NCBI RefSeq assembly: GCF_039543505.1
Contig: NZ_BAABJW010000004.1
Span: forward strand, 310,001-374,000
Source: Litoribaculum gwangyangense
GTDB lineage: Bacteria > Bacteroidota > Bacteroidia > Flavobacteriales > Flavobacteriaceae
DNA: 64,000 nt
Direction: 5' to 3'
Made by a program: the position numbers and the translations under genes. The notes beneath the pieces are model-generated. The model saw only the letters and a program-made list of their open reading frames with translations. It made no database searches and had not been told where the DNA came from. Shown here in pieces: positions 33,631-42,521 of this stretch (its first letter is position 1; every line of letters begins with the position of its first letter).

Positions 33631-35233
33631 GAACCTTTATTATATACTATCGATTCTCTTTGCACTTTCAATAGTTTTACCAAGTTGTAAAAATGAAAAA
33701 AAAGAAAGCAATTTAGAAGCGGTTTCAACTCAAGAAATCAGTTTAGAGGAAGCTTTATACAGACCAAATTTTCATTTCACTCCAAAAGCTAATTGGATGA
33801 ACGACCCCAACGGGATGTTTTATCTAAATGGTACATATCATTTATATTTTCAATATTATCCTTACGGAAATGTTTGGGGACCCATGCATTGGGGTCATGC
33901 AACAAGTAAAGATATGATTACTTGGGAAGAGCAAGCTATCGCCCTTTACCCTGATGATTCAGGACTCATTTTTTCAGGAAGTGCCGTGGTTGATAAAAAT
34001 AATACCTCTGGGTTTGGTAAAAATGGCATCATGCCAGTTGTAGCTATTTTCACCTATCATAACATGGATATGGAGAAAGATGGTAAAATAGATTATCAAA
34101 CCCAAGCCATTGCATATTCTTTAGATGAAGGCATGACTTGGACAAAATATGACAAGAATCCTGTGATTCCAAATCCTGGAATTAAGGATTTTAGAGATCC
34201 AAAAGTAATGTGGGATGAGGCAAATAATAAATGGATTATGACATTGGCTGCTGGAAATAAAGTCATGTTTTATAGTTCTTTTAATTTAAAGGAATGGACA
34301 TTGGAATCTGATTTTGGAGAAAGTATAGGAGGACATGGAGGCGTTTGGGAATGCCCAGATTTATTTTCTATGAAAGTTGAAAATAGTGATGAAATAAAAT
34401 GGGTTTTATTGGTTAGCATAAATCCTGGAGGTCCAAATGGAGGCAGTGCCACCCAATATTTTGTAGGTGATTTTGATGGTAACAGGTTTGTTATGGATGA
34501 TGATTTTTCACATCAATTAGAAGCTAAAGATTCTATTTGGTTGGATTACGGTAAAGATAATTACGCAGGAGTCACTTGGTCTAACATACCCGAAACTGAT
34601 GGAAGAACATTGTTTATTGGTTGGATGTCTAATTGGGATTATGCCAGAGATGTTCCTACTTTCAAATGGCGAAGTGCGATGACTATTCCTAGGGACCTTC
34701 AGCTTAAAAAGATTAATGAAAACTATTATTTAGAGAGTTTACCAGTTGATGAACTTTATAATTATGCTGAAAATACTATTCAAAAAGATTTAGTAAATTC
34801 AAAGGAATTAGAAGATTTAATCAATCATTCAAATATCAATCTAGCTAATATAAATATTGCCTTTGATTTAAAGGATTTAAAAGAAACTAATTACGACTTT
34901 CTGTTTTTCAATAAAGAAGGTGATATGCTTTCATTAGGCTTAAATAATATGGAAACGGAATTTTTCATTAACAGGACCAAATCTGGAAAAGTAGATTTCT
35001 CTGAAAAGTTTGCTCCAAAAATTTCTACAGTGAAAACTTCTGAAATTTTACGTGAGTTAAGTGTTCAAATTCTATTGGATAAAACATCGGTTGAGGTTTT
35101 TTATAATGACGGTGAAGTGGTAATGACGGAGTTATTTTTCCCTAATGCCCCTTTTGATAAATTTTCTTTATCTTCAAAAGATAAAACTTTTAAAATTGAA
35201 AACGTGAAAATTCAAGAATTTAAGTTTAAGTAA
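33620..35233 (+). CDS. GH32 fructan/sucrose hydrolase lipoprotein
   Basis: Beta-fructosidase (levanase, inulinase or invertase type), 537 residues. Lipoprotein signal with lipobox VLPSC, so it acts in the periplasm or at the cell surface. The five-bladed propeller carries the three catalytic residues: nucleophile Asp62 in WMNDPNG, Asp193 in FRDPK and acid/base Glu244 in WECPDLF. A C-terminal beta sandwich covers about 390-537. It releases fructose from sucrose or fructans; exo or endo action cannot be read from the sequence. It is coupled to the sugar porter upstream and followed after 2 bp by a fructokinase, which supports fructose as product. Confidence 0.94.
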   Translation: MTSKNLYYILSILFALSIVLPSCKNEKKESNLEAVSTQEISLEEALYRPNFHFTPKANWMNDPNGMFYLNGTYHLYFQYYPYGNVWGPMHWGHATSKDMITWEEQAIALYPDDSGLIFSGSAVVDKNNTSGFGKNGIMPVVAIFTYHNMDMEKDGKIDYQTQAIAYSLDEGMTWTKYDKNPVIPNPGIKDFRDPKVMWDEANNKWIMTLAAGNKVMFYSSFNLKEWTLESDFGESIGGHGGVWECPDLFSMKVENSDEIKWVLLVSINPGGPNGGSATQYFVGDFDGNRFVMDDDFSHQLEAKDSIWLDYGKDNYAGVTWSNIPETDGRTLFIGWMSNWDYARDVPTFKWRSAMTIPRDLQLKKINENYYLESLPVDELYNYAENTIQKDLVNSKELEDLINHSNINLANINIAFDLKDLKETNYDFLFFNKEGDMLSLGLNNMETEFFINRTKSGKVDFSEKFAPKISTVKTSEILRELSVQILLDKTSVEVFYNDGEVVMTELFFPNAPFDKFSLSSKDKTFKIENVKIQEFKFK

Positions 35234-35235
35234 AT

Positions 35236-36117
35236 ATGTCTAAAGTAGTTTGTTTTGGTGAGGTACTATGGGATGTTTTTCCAACGCATAAAAAAATAGG
35301 AGGGGCACCCTTAAATGTGGCTTTACGTTTAAATTCCTTTGGCAATGATGTTACTATGATTAGTAGTGTTGGAAGCGATCCTGATGGAAAACAAATAATC
35401 GATTTTATAAAAGAAAATGGTATTTCTGCTGATGAAATTCAAATAAATGACGAATATCAAACAAGTCATGTTAACGTTATTTTAGATAGCAAAGGTTCTG
35501 CAACATACACTATCGAATATCCTTGCGCTTGGGATTTTATTGTGTTAAAAAAGACCTCAAAAGACTTAGTTCAAAATTCAGATGCTTTTATTTTTGGTAG
35601 CCTGGTAGCTAGAAATGAAGTTTCCGGAATCACGCTATTTGAGCTTCTAAAACTTGCAAGATACAAGGTTTTTGATGTTAATCTTAGAGCCCCACATTAC
35701 CATATGATTCTTCTAGAAAAACTCATGAAGGAAGCCGATTTCATAAAATTTAATGATGATGAATTAATTGAGATTTGTACATTTTTTAATTTTAGGTCTG
35801 ATGTTTTGGAAGATAATATCAATTTCATATCAAGCAAAACAAATACCAAAAATATATGTGTAACTCTAGGTGGCGATGGCGCTATATTTTATACTAATGA
35901 CACTTTTTTTAGAAGCTCGGGATACAAAGTAAGTGTTAAGGATACTGTTGGGGCAGGAGACTCGTTTTTAGCCACTTTAATAGATGGAATTTTACAGGGA
36001 AAAAGGCCTGAGGAATGTTTAAATACTGCCTGTGCTGTAGGGGCTTTGGTAGCATCAAAGGACGGTGCAAATCCAAAAATTTCAGCAAGGGAAGTACAAA
36101 ACCTAATGCAGCTATAA
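35236..36117 (+). CDS. PfkB family carbohydrate kinase, probable fructokinase
   Basis: Cytoplasmic ribokinase-fold sugar kinase, 293 residues: CFGEVLWDVFPTHKKIGGAP at the start, where the GGAPxNVA motif binds sugar, and the PfkB signature DTVGAGDSFLATLIDGIL with the catalytic Asp. The neighbouring GH32 and sugar porter point to fructose as substrate. Last gene of the operon; it converges on lacI with only 15 bp between them and no visible terminator. Confidence 0.9.
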   Translation: MSKVVCFGEVLWDVFPTHKKIGGAPLNVALRLNSFGNDVTMISSVGSDPDGKQIIDFIKENGISADEIQINDEYQTSHVNVILDSKGSATYTIEYPCAWDFIVLKKTSKDLVQNSDAFIFGSLVARNEVSGITLFELLKLARYKVFDVNLRAPHYHMILLEKLMKEADFIKFNDDELIEICTFFNFRSDVLEDNINFISSKTNTKNICVTLGGDGAIFYTNDTFFRSSGYKVSVKDTVGAGDSFLATLIDGILQGKRPEECLNTACAVGALVASKDGANPKISAREVQNLMQL

Positions 36118-36132
36118 ATCTTTTTCAAAGGC

Positions 36133-37155
36133 TCAACATGAGTTCCTGATAATCAATTCGGTATCAATTATTATTTTTTTGAATTCAATTTTCTTTCCTT
36201 TATGAATGCTATCGATTTCATCAAATAAAACTTTAGTGGATTCTACACCCATTTTAAAAGCATTTTGATCTATCGAAGATAAAGAGGGTGTTGTGATTTT
36301 TGTCATAAACCAATTGCTAAACCCGAACAAAGCAATTCTTTCAGGAACTTTTATTTTATTTTCGTTAAAATAGCTTAAAGCACCAATAGCAATTAGGTCA
36401 TTTACAGTAAAAAGGGCATCGACTCCATTTCCGTGGTCTTGTATCAATTTTCTGGCATTTTCATAGCCATCAGAAAAATCAGAGTTATTGTTACATATGT
36501 AAACCAATGAAGGGTCAAAATCAATATTATGGTCTAATAAAGCTTTTTTATATCCTAAAAACCGGTCTATTGAATTTTGGGGGTTTAAATCGCCACGAAA
36601 ATGAGCAATTCGTTTATATCCTTTATTTATCAAAAAACTTACAGCATCATAGGCCGCTTTCCTGTCATCTATTAAAACTTTAGAGCAATTAATGGTTTTA
36701 GCAATTTTATCAAATAACACCAACGGGATGTTACTTTCAATAATTTTTTTTAAATGATTAAAGTCTCTAGTTTTATTTGATAAAGAAATTAAAATACCAT
36801 CAACGCCTTTATTTAAAAGTAAATCAACTTGTTTTTTTTCCAAATCATAATCTTCATTCGATTGCATGAGAATAACCATGTAATTTCTTTTCTCAGCTTC
36901 TTTAAGTATGCCATCAATAACATTTGAGAAAAAATAATGAACCATGGTAGGAATAATAACTCCAATGGTTTTGGACTCTTTCATTCTAAGGCTAACAGCA
37001 AATGAGTTTGGGGTATAATTTAAGCGTTCTGCTAATTCCTTAACCTTTTGTTTGGTTTCAGCGTTAATATCTGGATAGTCTTTTAAAGCCTTCGAAACTG
37101 TGGAGGTTGAAAGATTTAATGTTTTTGCCAGACCTTTTAAAGTAACTTTAGCCAT
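36133..37155 (-). CDS. LacI family transcriptional regulator
   Basis: DNA-binding repressor or activator with a sugar-binding domain, 340 residues. The N-terminal HTH VTLKGLAKTLNLSTSTVSKA and hinge helix region (NSFAVSLRMKESKTIGVIIP) are standard for the family, followed by a periplasmic-binding-protein-like effector domain with SIDRFLGYKKALLDH and ALFTVNDLIAIGAL. It lies in the centre of the locus and divergent to susC. The four CGAAAWCGWTTTCG dyads in this window, one in its own intergenic region, are its most likely targets. The effector (perhaps fructose, sucrose or a glucose derivative) is unknown. Confidence 0.93.
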   Translation of the reverse strand: MAKVTLKGLAKTLNLSTSTVSKALKDYPDINAETKQKVKELAERLNYTPNSFAVSLRMKESKTIGVIIPTMVHYFFSNVIDGILKEAEKRNYMVILMQSNEDYDLEKKQVDLLLNKGVDGILISLSNKTRDFNHLKKIIESNIPLVLFDKIAKTINCSKVLIDDRKAAYDAVSFLINKGYKRIAHFRGDLNPQNSIDRFLGYKKALLDHNIDFDPSLVYICNNNSDFSDGYENARKLIQDHGNGVDALFTVNDLIAIGALSYFNENKIKVPERIALFGFSNWFMTKITTPSLSSIDQNAFKMGVESTKVLFDEIDSIHKGKKIEFKKIIIDTELIIRNSC

Positions 37156-37571
37156 TAAAAATTAGTTAGTTCAGTTAGTATCATGAATATAACTAAAATA
37201 TATTGTAAAGTCTCTCATTAGAAATATTTTTTTCGCTTTTCTAGGTATTAAGTTTTACAGTCGAATAATAAAAATTTGTAAAAGACAAATAAATCCTCTA
37301 TATTCAGAATGTCAAAATCATAATTTATTCTTGTTTTTTTTGGATAAAAAAAAATTTTAATCTTAAATTTTAACATAAATGGATTATTAACGTCTTATTT
37401 TATTAAACTAGCAATTACCGAAAACGATTTCGGTAAAAAAACTAAGCTTTTTTTAATATTTTTCTTTTAATTACCCTTATAAAATGCAAAATTCGCTAAT
37501 TAATTAACATCATTTTAACACCACAAAAACAAACATAATTTAATTACACTAATTTATTAACTAAACTCAAT
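37156..37571. promoter_or_regulatory. lacI-susC divergent control region
   Basis: 416 bp without an ORF, very AT-rich, between two divergent genes. It contains operator B and must hold both promoters. No exact TAnnTTTG element was found on either strand. The minus strand has the near match TATATTTT around 37195-37202, which could serve lacI. The 135 bp between operator and susC form a long AT-rich leader. Confidence 0.5.
37415..37436. promoter_or_regulatory. LacI-type operator B
   Basis: A 22-bp dyad with perfect nine-base arms TTACCGAAA and TTTCGGTAA around the centre ACGA; the core 37419-37432 is CGAAAACGATTTCG. It lies 135 bp before susC and 259 bp before lacI, so it could control either or both. 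Confidence 0.75.
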
Positions 37572-40500
37572 ATGAAAAACAAATTACTAAAAAAGCTTTT
37601 GCTTCCTCTAGCCTTGCTACTTGGAAGTTTTATTTATGCCCAAACTGTTTCGGGAGTTGTTTCAGATCCTTCAGGTCCGTTGCCTGGAGTTAACGTTATA
37701 GTTAAAGGTACAACAACAGGAACTGTTACTAATTTTGATGGGGAGTATCAAATAAATGCCAATAATGGAGATACCTTAGTATTTTCCTTTCTTGGATATT
37801 TGACTCAGGAAGTTGTTGTTTCTCGCACAACAGTAAATGTTACTTTGGCTGAAGACGCTGCTCAACTTGATGAGGTGGTAGTTATCGGTTATGGTACTAC
37901 AACAGTTAAGGATGCCACAGGTGCAGTTAGTTCTGTAAGTTCTGAAGACTTTAACCGAGGTGTGATTGCATCACCTGAACAATTAATTCAAGGTAAAACC
38001 GCAGGTATCCAGATAGCGCAGACTAGTGGTCAACCAGGTGCGGGAATTAACATCCGTATTCGAGGTACTGCTTCCATTCGTTCGAACAACAATCCATTAT
38101 TTGTGGTTGATGGCGTGCCTTTAGCAGGAGATGCATCTTCTGCAGGTTCAGCTGATTTAGGTTTTGGATCTAGTGGAGCTCAAAACCCTTTAAACTTCTT
38201 AAATCCAAATGATATTGAAAGTATTAGTGTGCTTAAAGATGCATCTGCAACAGCAATTTATGGATCTCGTGGTGCCAATGGTGTTGTTATTATTACAACG
38301 AAGTCTGGTAGAGGTTTAATAGGAGAGTCGTTCGAATACTCTTCGAATATAAGTGTTTCAACAATCAGAAATGATTATGATTTGCTTGGAAAAGAAGAAT
38401 TCTTGGATGCCGTAGATCAATTTGGAGGTGATCCTATCGATGCCGATGCAGGTTCTTCTACTGATTGGCAAGATTATATATTTAGAGATGCCATCTCCAC
38501 GAATCATAATTTTGCATACAATAATAATTATGAGTCTGGTAATGTTAGAGCAACGGTTAGTTATGGGGACCAAAAGGGAGTTGTTGCTAGTTCGGGCTTG
38601 GAACGTTTTACAGCTAGAATAAATGCCAATCAGCGTTTATTTGATGATAAATTGAAATTAGGTCTTCAAACAACCTATTCCTTTGAAAATAACAGAGGGC
38701 CTGGTATAAGTTCTAGTGCTGGTTTTCGTGGCGATTTAATAGGAGCAGCATATTCGGCAAATCCTACATGGCCTACTGACCCTGACTATGATACAGGAGC
38801 TGGTTTAGCTACTCCTGCGGCTTTTGCTACTTATGTTAAGAACAGGGCTTATGTAAATAGATTCCTTTTAAATGGGTTTGCTGAATATCAAGTAACTCCA
38901 GAGCTTACAGCAAAGCTTAATTTGGGTTACGATCAATCCAAATCCGATAGAAATATTGCCGCAAGTTCTTTAGGAAGGAATCTAGCAGATGATATATTTG
39001 GAGTAGGACGAGGATATCTAGGAGAGGTTGATGTTGAAAACCGTCTTTTGGAATTCACGCTTAATTATAACAAGGATTTTGGAAATTCGAAAATTGATGC
39101 ACTCCTTGGTTATTCATTTCAAGATTTTGGAAGAAGTGGAAGAAATGTGCAAGGAAGGGGCTACGGAGATGTAACTGGAATATCAGAGATGTACAATGTT
39201 TTGGTGGATGCTGCAAATTTAGTTGAATCGGGCTTAAGCGGAAGCTATCAGCAGTGGGCTATTGCGCCAAATGGGAATTTCATTAATAGATTATTCCCTT
39301 CTGCAACGACGGATAACTTAATTGGGCCTGCAAATTTGCCATTGTCGAGTATTTTTGGAGATTATTTTGATACCACTGATGAAATTCAATCGGTGTTTGC
39401 AAGAATTAATTATACCATAGCCAATAAATATTTATTTACGGCAACAGTTAGAGCCGATGGTTCTTCACGTTTTTCTGAAGACAACCAATATGGTATATTT
39501 CCCTCAGGTGCTTTTGCTTGGAAAATAAATGAGGAAGATTTTATTGGAGACAATGTATCAACATTGAAATTACGTTTAAATGCAGGTATCACGGGTAACC
39601 AGGATGGGTTAGGTTATGGTAACTTTGTTCGTAGAGAAAGATATGGAGGACTAAATATTGAAAATGGTGGTAACATCCGTAATCCCGGTTTATCAGCGGT
39701 GGCTTTTGCAAATCCTGATTTAAAATGGGAAGAAACGGTTTCCTATGGTGCGGGTATAGATTTTGGATTTAATAATGACCGCCTTAGTGGTAGTATCGAT
39801 GTGTACCGAAAAGAGACAAAAGATTTATTGTTGAGGATTACGGCAGCTCAACCATCACCACAGCCATTCTTCTTCCAAAACTTGGATGCCACGGTTTTAA
39901 ACCAAGGTATTGAATTTGCTATCAATTATGCTATTATAGAGCAGGAGGATTTTACTTGGGATGCTAGTTTTAACGTATCTTACAATGAAAATGAGCTCCA
40001 AGATTTTAATGGTCAGATACAGGCTGGAACTATTTTTGGGCAAGGATTATCAAATGCCTTTGCACAAATGTTAGCTGGTGGTCAACCATTGTTCTCTTAT
40101 TTTACTAGATCTTTTGAGGGCTTTGATGCTAATGGACAACCAATTTCTGATGATATTCAGAAATTTACAGGAAAATCGGCGTTGCCTGATTTTGTTGGTG
40201 GTTTTTCTACGAATATCTCATACAAGAACTGGGATTTCTCCGCGTATCTAGCTGGACAATATGGCGCCTATATTTATAACAATACTAGAAACGCATTTTT
40301 TACAGGTGGTGCTATTGCAGGACAGCGTAATGTAACTCCAGACGTTGTGACAGTTGGAGAATCAGGCCAGGCAGAAGCGGCTGTATCTGATAGATTTTTA
40401 GAGAATGGTGATTTCTTAAGGTTACAGAATGCGTCTATTGGATATAACTTCAAATTAAGAGAAGATGCTAGAGTAAAAATGTTGCGTTTATCGTTAACGG

Positions 40501-40658
40501 GACAGAATTTATTTGTGATTACTCCTTACAGTGGTCCAGATCCTGAAGTTAGTACACAAGGGCAAGATCCTCTTAATGGTTTGCCAACGGCAGGAATTGA
40601 CTACGTATCATATCCAAACCCGACTACATTTACATTTGGACTATTTGCTAAATTTTAA
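37572..40658 (+). CDS. SusC/RagA family TonB-linked outer membrane protein
   Basis: Outer-membrane importer of oligosaccharides, 1028 residues. Signal peptide 1-24 (GSFIYAQ). An N-terminal carboxypeptidase-regulatory-like domain (about 26-100) includes VSGVVSDPSGPLPGVNVIVK. The TonB-contact segment is DEVVVIGYGT, and the plug domain has GKTAGIQIAQTSGQPGAGIN and DASATAIYGSRGANGVV. The remainder is a 22-strand barrel ending in Phe (FGLFAKF). It works as a lidded channel with the SusD-type lipoprotein encoded 11 bp downstream. Its ligand is unknown: the locus suggests fructan or alpha-glucan oligosaccharides, but the UnbV/haloperoxidase genes behind it leave other substrates open. Confidence 0.95.
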   Translation: MKNKLLKKLLLPLALLLGSFIYAQTVSGVVSDPSGPLPGVNVIVKGTTTGTVTNFDGEYQINANNGDTLVFSFLGYLTQEVVVSRTTVNVTLAEDAAQLDEVVVIGYGTTTVKDATGAVSSVSSEDFNRGVIASPEQLIQGKTAGIQIAQTSGQPGAGINIRIRGTASIRSNNNPLFVVDGVPLAGDASSAGSADLGFGSSGAQNPLNFLNPNDIESISVLKDASATAIYGSRGANGVVIITTKSGRGLIGESFEYSSNISVSTIRNDYDLLGKEEFLDAVDQFGGDPIDADAGSSTDWQDYIFRDAISTNHNFAYNNNYESGNVRATVSYGDQKGVVASSGLERFTARINANQRLFDDKLKLGLQTTYSFENNRGPGISSSAGFRGDLIGAAYSANPTWPTDPDYDTGAGLATPAAFATYVKNRAYVNRFLLNGFAEYQVTPELTAKLNLGYDQSKSDRNIAASSLGRNLADDIFGVGRGYLGEVDVENRLLEFTLNYNKDFGNSKIDALLGYSFQDFGRSGRNVQGRGYGDVTGISEMYNVLVDAANLVESGLSGSYQQWAIAPNGNFINRLFPSATTDNLIGPANLPLSSIFGDYFDTTDEIQSVFARINYTIANKYLFTATVRADGSSRFSEDNQYGIFPSGAFAWKINEEDFIGDNVSTLKLRLNAGITGNQDGLGYGNFVRRERYGGLNIENGGNIRNPGLSAVAFANPDLKWEETVSYGAGIDFGFNNDRLSGSIDVYRKETKDLLLRITAAQPSPQPFFFQNLDATVLNQGIEFAINYAIIEQEDFTWDASFNVSYNENELQDFNGQIQAGTIFGQGLSNAFAQMLAGGQPLFSYFTRSFEGFDANGQPISDDIQKFTGKSALPDFVGGFSTNISYKNWDFSAYLAGQYGAYIYNNTRNAFFTGGAIAGQRNVTPDVVTVGESGQAEAAVSDRFLENGDFLRLQNASIGYNFKLREDARVKMLRLSLTGQNLFVITPYSGPDPEVSTQGQDPLNGLPTAGIDYVSYPNPTTFTFGLFAKF

Positions 40659-40669
40659 AAAAAAAGAAA

Positions 40670-42229
40670 ATGAAAAAAAGAACATTTAAAAACTTTAGTT
40701 ACTTGCTAACATGCTTTATGGCGCTAGCAACTATATCATCTTGTACAGACCTAGACTTAATAGTCGAAGATTCCATTGTTTCTGAAGGAAGCGGTGGTGG
40801 ATTTACAGGTGTTGAAAATCCTAGTCAAAGTTTGACAAATATTTATAACCAGATTATTGGTATTTATGCTAGTCAGGAAAATACTTATGCGCTAGCGGAA
40901 GTTACTTCCGATGAGTATTTAGTGCCAACCCGAGGAACCGATTGGGGAGATAATGGTATTTGGAGACAATTACATTTACATTCTTGGGATCCAACGCATT
41001 TTTTTGTTTTAAATGTATGGAACCAATGGAACCAATTGGCATTTGCTTGTAATGAACTTATAGATTCAAGAAGTAATGCAAGTGCTCAACAAGTTGCAGA
41101 AGCTAAGTTTGTGAGAGCATTTGCAATCTGGCAAATTTTAGATCATTTTGGTCAGGTTCCTTTTAGAGAGGTGGATGAAGGTCCGGATGTAAATCCAAAA
41201 GTATTATCTAGCACAGAAGCCTTAGATTTAGTTTTGAGCGATTTGGATGCTGCAATTCCAGATCTGCCTTCTGTTGGGCCTAATGGTGCTACTAGCAGAG
41301 CCAGTAAGGCTGCTGCTTATTTCTTAAAGGCAAGAGTTTTGTTAAATGCAGGTATCTATAGAGGCGGTACAAGTCCAGACGCTGCTGATATGCCTGGGGT
41401 AATTACTGCAGTAGATGCTATAACTGCAGAGGGATACTCATTACATGATGGTTATTTTGAAATGTTTGACGGAACGGCAAACAGTGAGAGAGTTTTTTGG
41501 ACGAATGCTGAAGTAAATCATAAGATGTGGAAAGGGTTGCATTACAGTCAAGCACATCCGGAAAATGGTGGAGGCGGCTGGAATGGATTTACCACCTTAG
41601 CTTCTTTTTATGATTTATTTGAGGGTAATCCTAATTCCAATTATGTAGGAGATGGACAAGAAGAGCGCAGAGGCTGGGTGCCTGATGCAACAACCGCAAA
41701 TGGGGAAAATAATGGTTTTGGATTCGGTTTCTTAATAGGACAGCAATATGATGCTAGCGGAGCCCCTCTTGCGGCAAGAGGAGGTAGGACATTAGCATTT
41801 ACAAGAGAGTTGCCAGGTCTTATTGGTAATAACGATATTACAGGGATTCGTGTTTTAAAATACTCTCCTGGTAACGGAGACGAATTTGGTTTGTATACTG
41901 GACAAATTATATTTAGATATTCAGATGCTTATTTAATGAAAGCCGAAGCCATGATGCGTAGTGGAAGCGATGTAACAGCAATGGTTAACACTTTAAGAAC
42001 TTTAAGAAAAGCGCAGCCACTTGGTAGTGTTACAGAATCTGATATGTTGGCGGAAAGAGGTAGAGAATTGTATGACGAGTATGTGCGAAGAATGGATTTA
42101 ATCCGCTTTAATAAGTTTGCGGATACTTGGGAATTTAAAAATAATACCGATAATACGAAGAGATTATTCCCAATTCCGACAAATGCAATTTTATCTAACC
42201 CGAATCTTGTACAAAACCCAGGATATTAA
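40670..42229 (+). CDS. SusD/RagB family nutrient-binding lipoprotein
   Basis: Outer-membrane surface lipoprotein, 519 residues, lipobox TISSCTD. The RagB/SusD helical TPR-like scaffold is recognisable: QVAEAKFVRAFAIWQILDHF, AAAYFLKARVLLNAGIYRGG, the C-terminal LAERGRELYDEYVRRMDLIR and the ending LFPIPTNAILSNPNLVQNPG. It binds the substrate and closes the SusC barrel. No SusE/SusF-type glycan-binding gene follows; a terminator does. Confidence 0.95.
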   Translation: MKKRTFKNFSYLLTCFMALATISSCTDLDLIVEDSIVSEGSGGGFTGVENPSQSLTNIYNQIIGIYASQENTYALAEVTSDEYLVPTRGTDWGDNGIWRQLHLHSWDPTHFFVLNVWNQWNQLAFACNELIDSRSNASAQQVAEAKFVRAFAIWQILDHFGQVPFREVDEGPDVNPKVLSSTEALDLVLSDLDAAIPDLPSVGPNGATSRASKAAAYFLKARVLLNAGIYRGGTSPDAADMPGVITAVDAITAEGYSLHDGYFEMFDGTANSERVFWTNAEVNHKMWKGLHYSQAHPENGGGGWNGFTTLASFYDLFEGNPNSNYVGDGQEERRGWVPDATTANGENNGFGFGFLIGQQYDASGAPLAARGGRTLAFTRELPGLIGNNDITGIRVLKYSPGNGDEFGLYTGQIIFRYSDAYLMKAEAMMRSGSDVTAMVNTLRTLRKAQPLGSVTESDMLAERGRELYDEYVRRMDLIRFNKFADTWEFKNNTDNTKRLFPIPTNAILSNPNLVQNPGY

Positions 42230-42250
42230 TATTTTGGATAATTTATATTA

Positions 42251-42280
42251 AAAAAACGCTCTTATTTAAGAGCGTTTTTT
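42251..42280 (+). terminator. Terminator after susD
   Basis: Thirteen-bp stem AAAAAACGCTCTT / AAGAGCGTTTTTT with loop ATTT, 21 bp after the susD stop. It separates susCD from the UnbV/haloperoxidase unit. Confidence 0.9.
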
Positions 42281-42521
42281 TAATTTTATGTATTATATAC
42301 ATCATAATTTAAGACTCATAAAAATGGTTATATCTTTCAAAACAATTCAAATTTAATTTGATAATGTTTTATGACTGGTATTGATAACTAGCGATATATT
42401 CTTTTGACATTTGAAAGAATTACTTGTGATGAGATTTTTATTTTATAATAATCATTGACTGCTTTTATTACATCTATTTTAAACATTATAAATTACTTCT
42501 AAAGTCAATAAAGCCAAAACG

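Noticed and set aside
42330..42420. CTTTCAAA and TTTGAAAG facing each other upstream of the first UnbV gene, as an operator
   Set aside because: The arms are about 75 bp apart in very AT-rich DNA and have no second copy; most likely chance.
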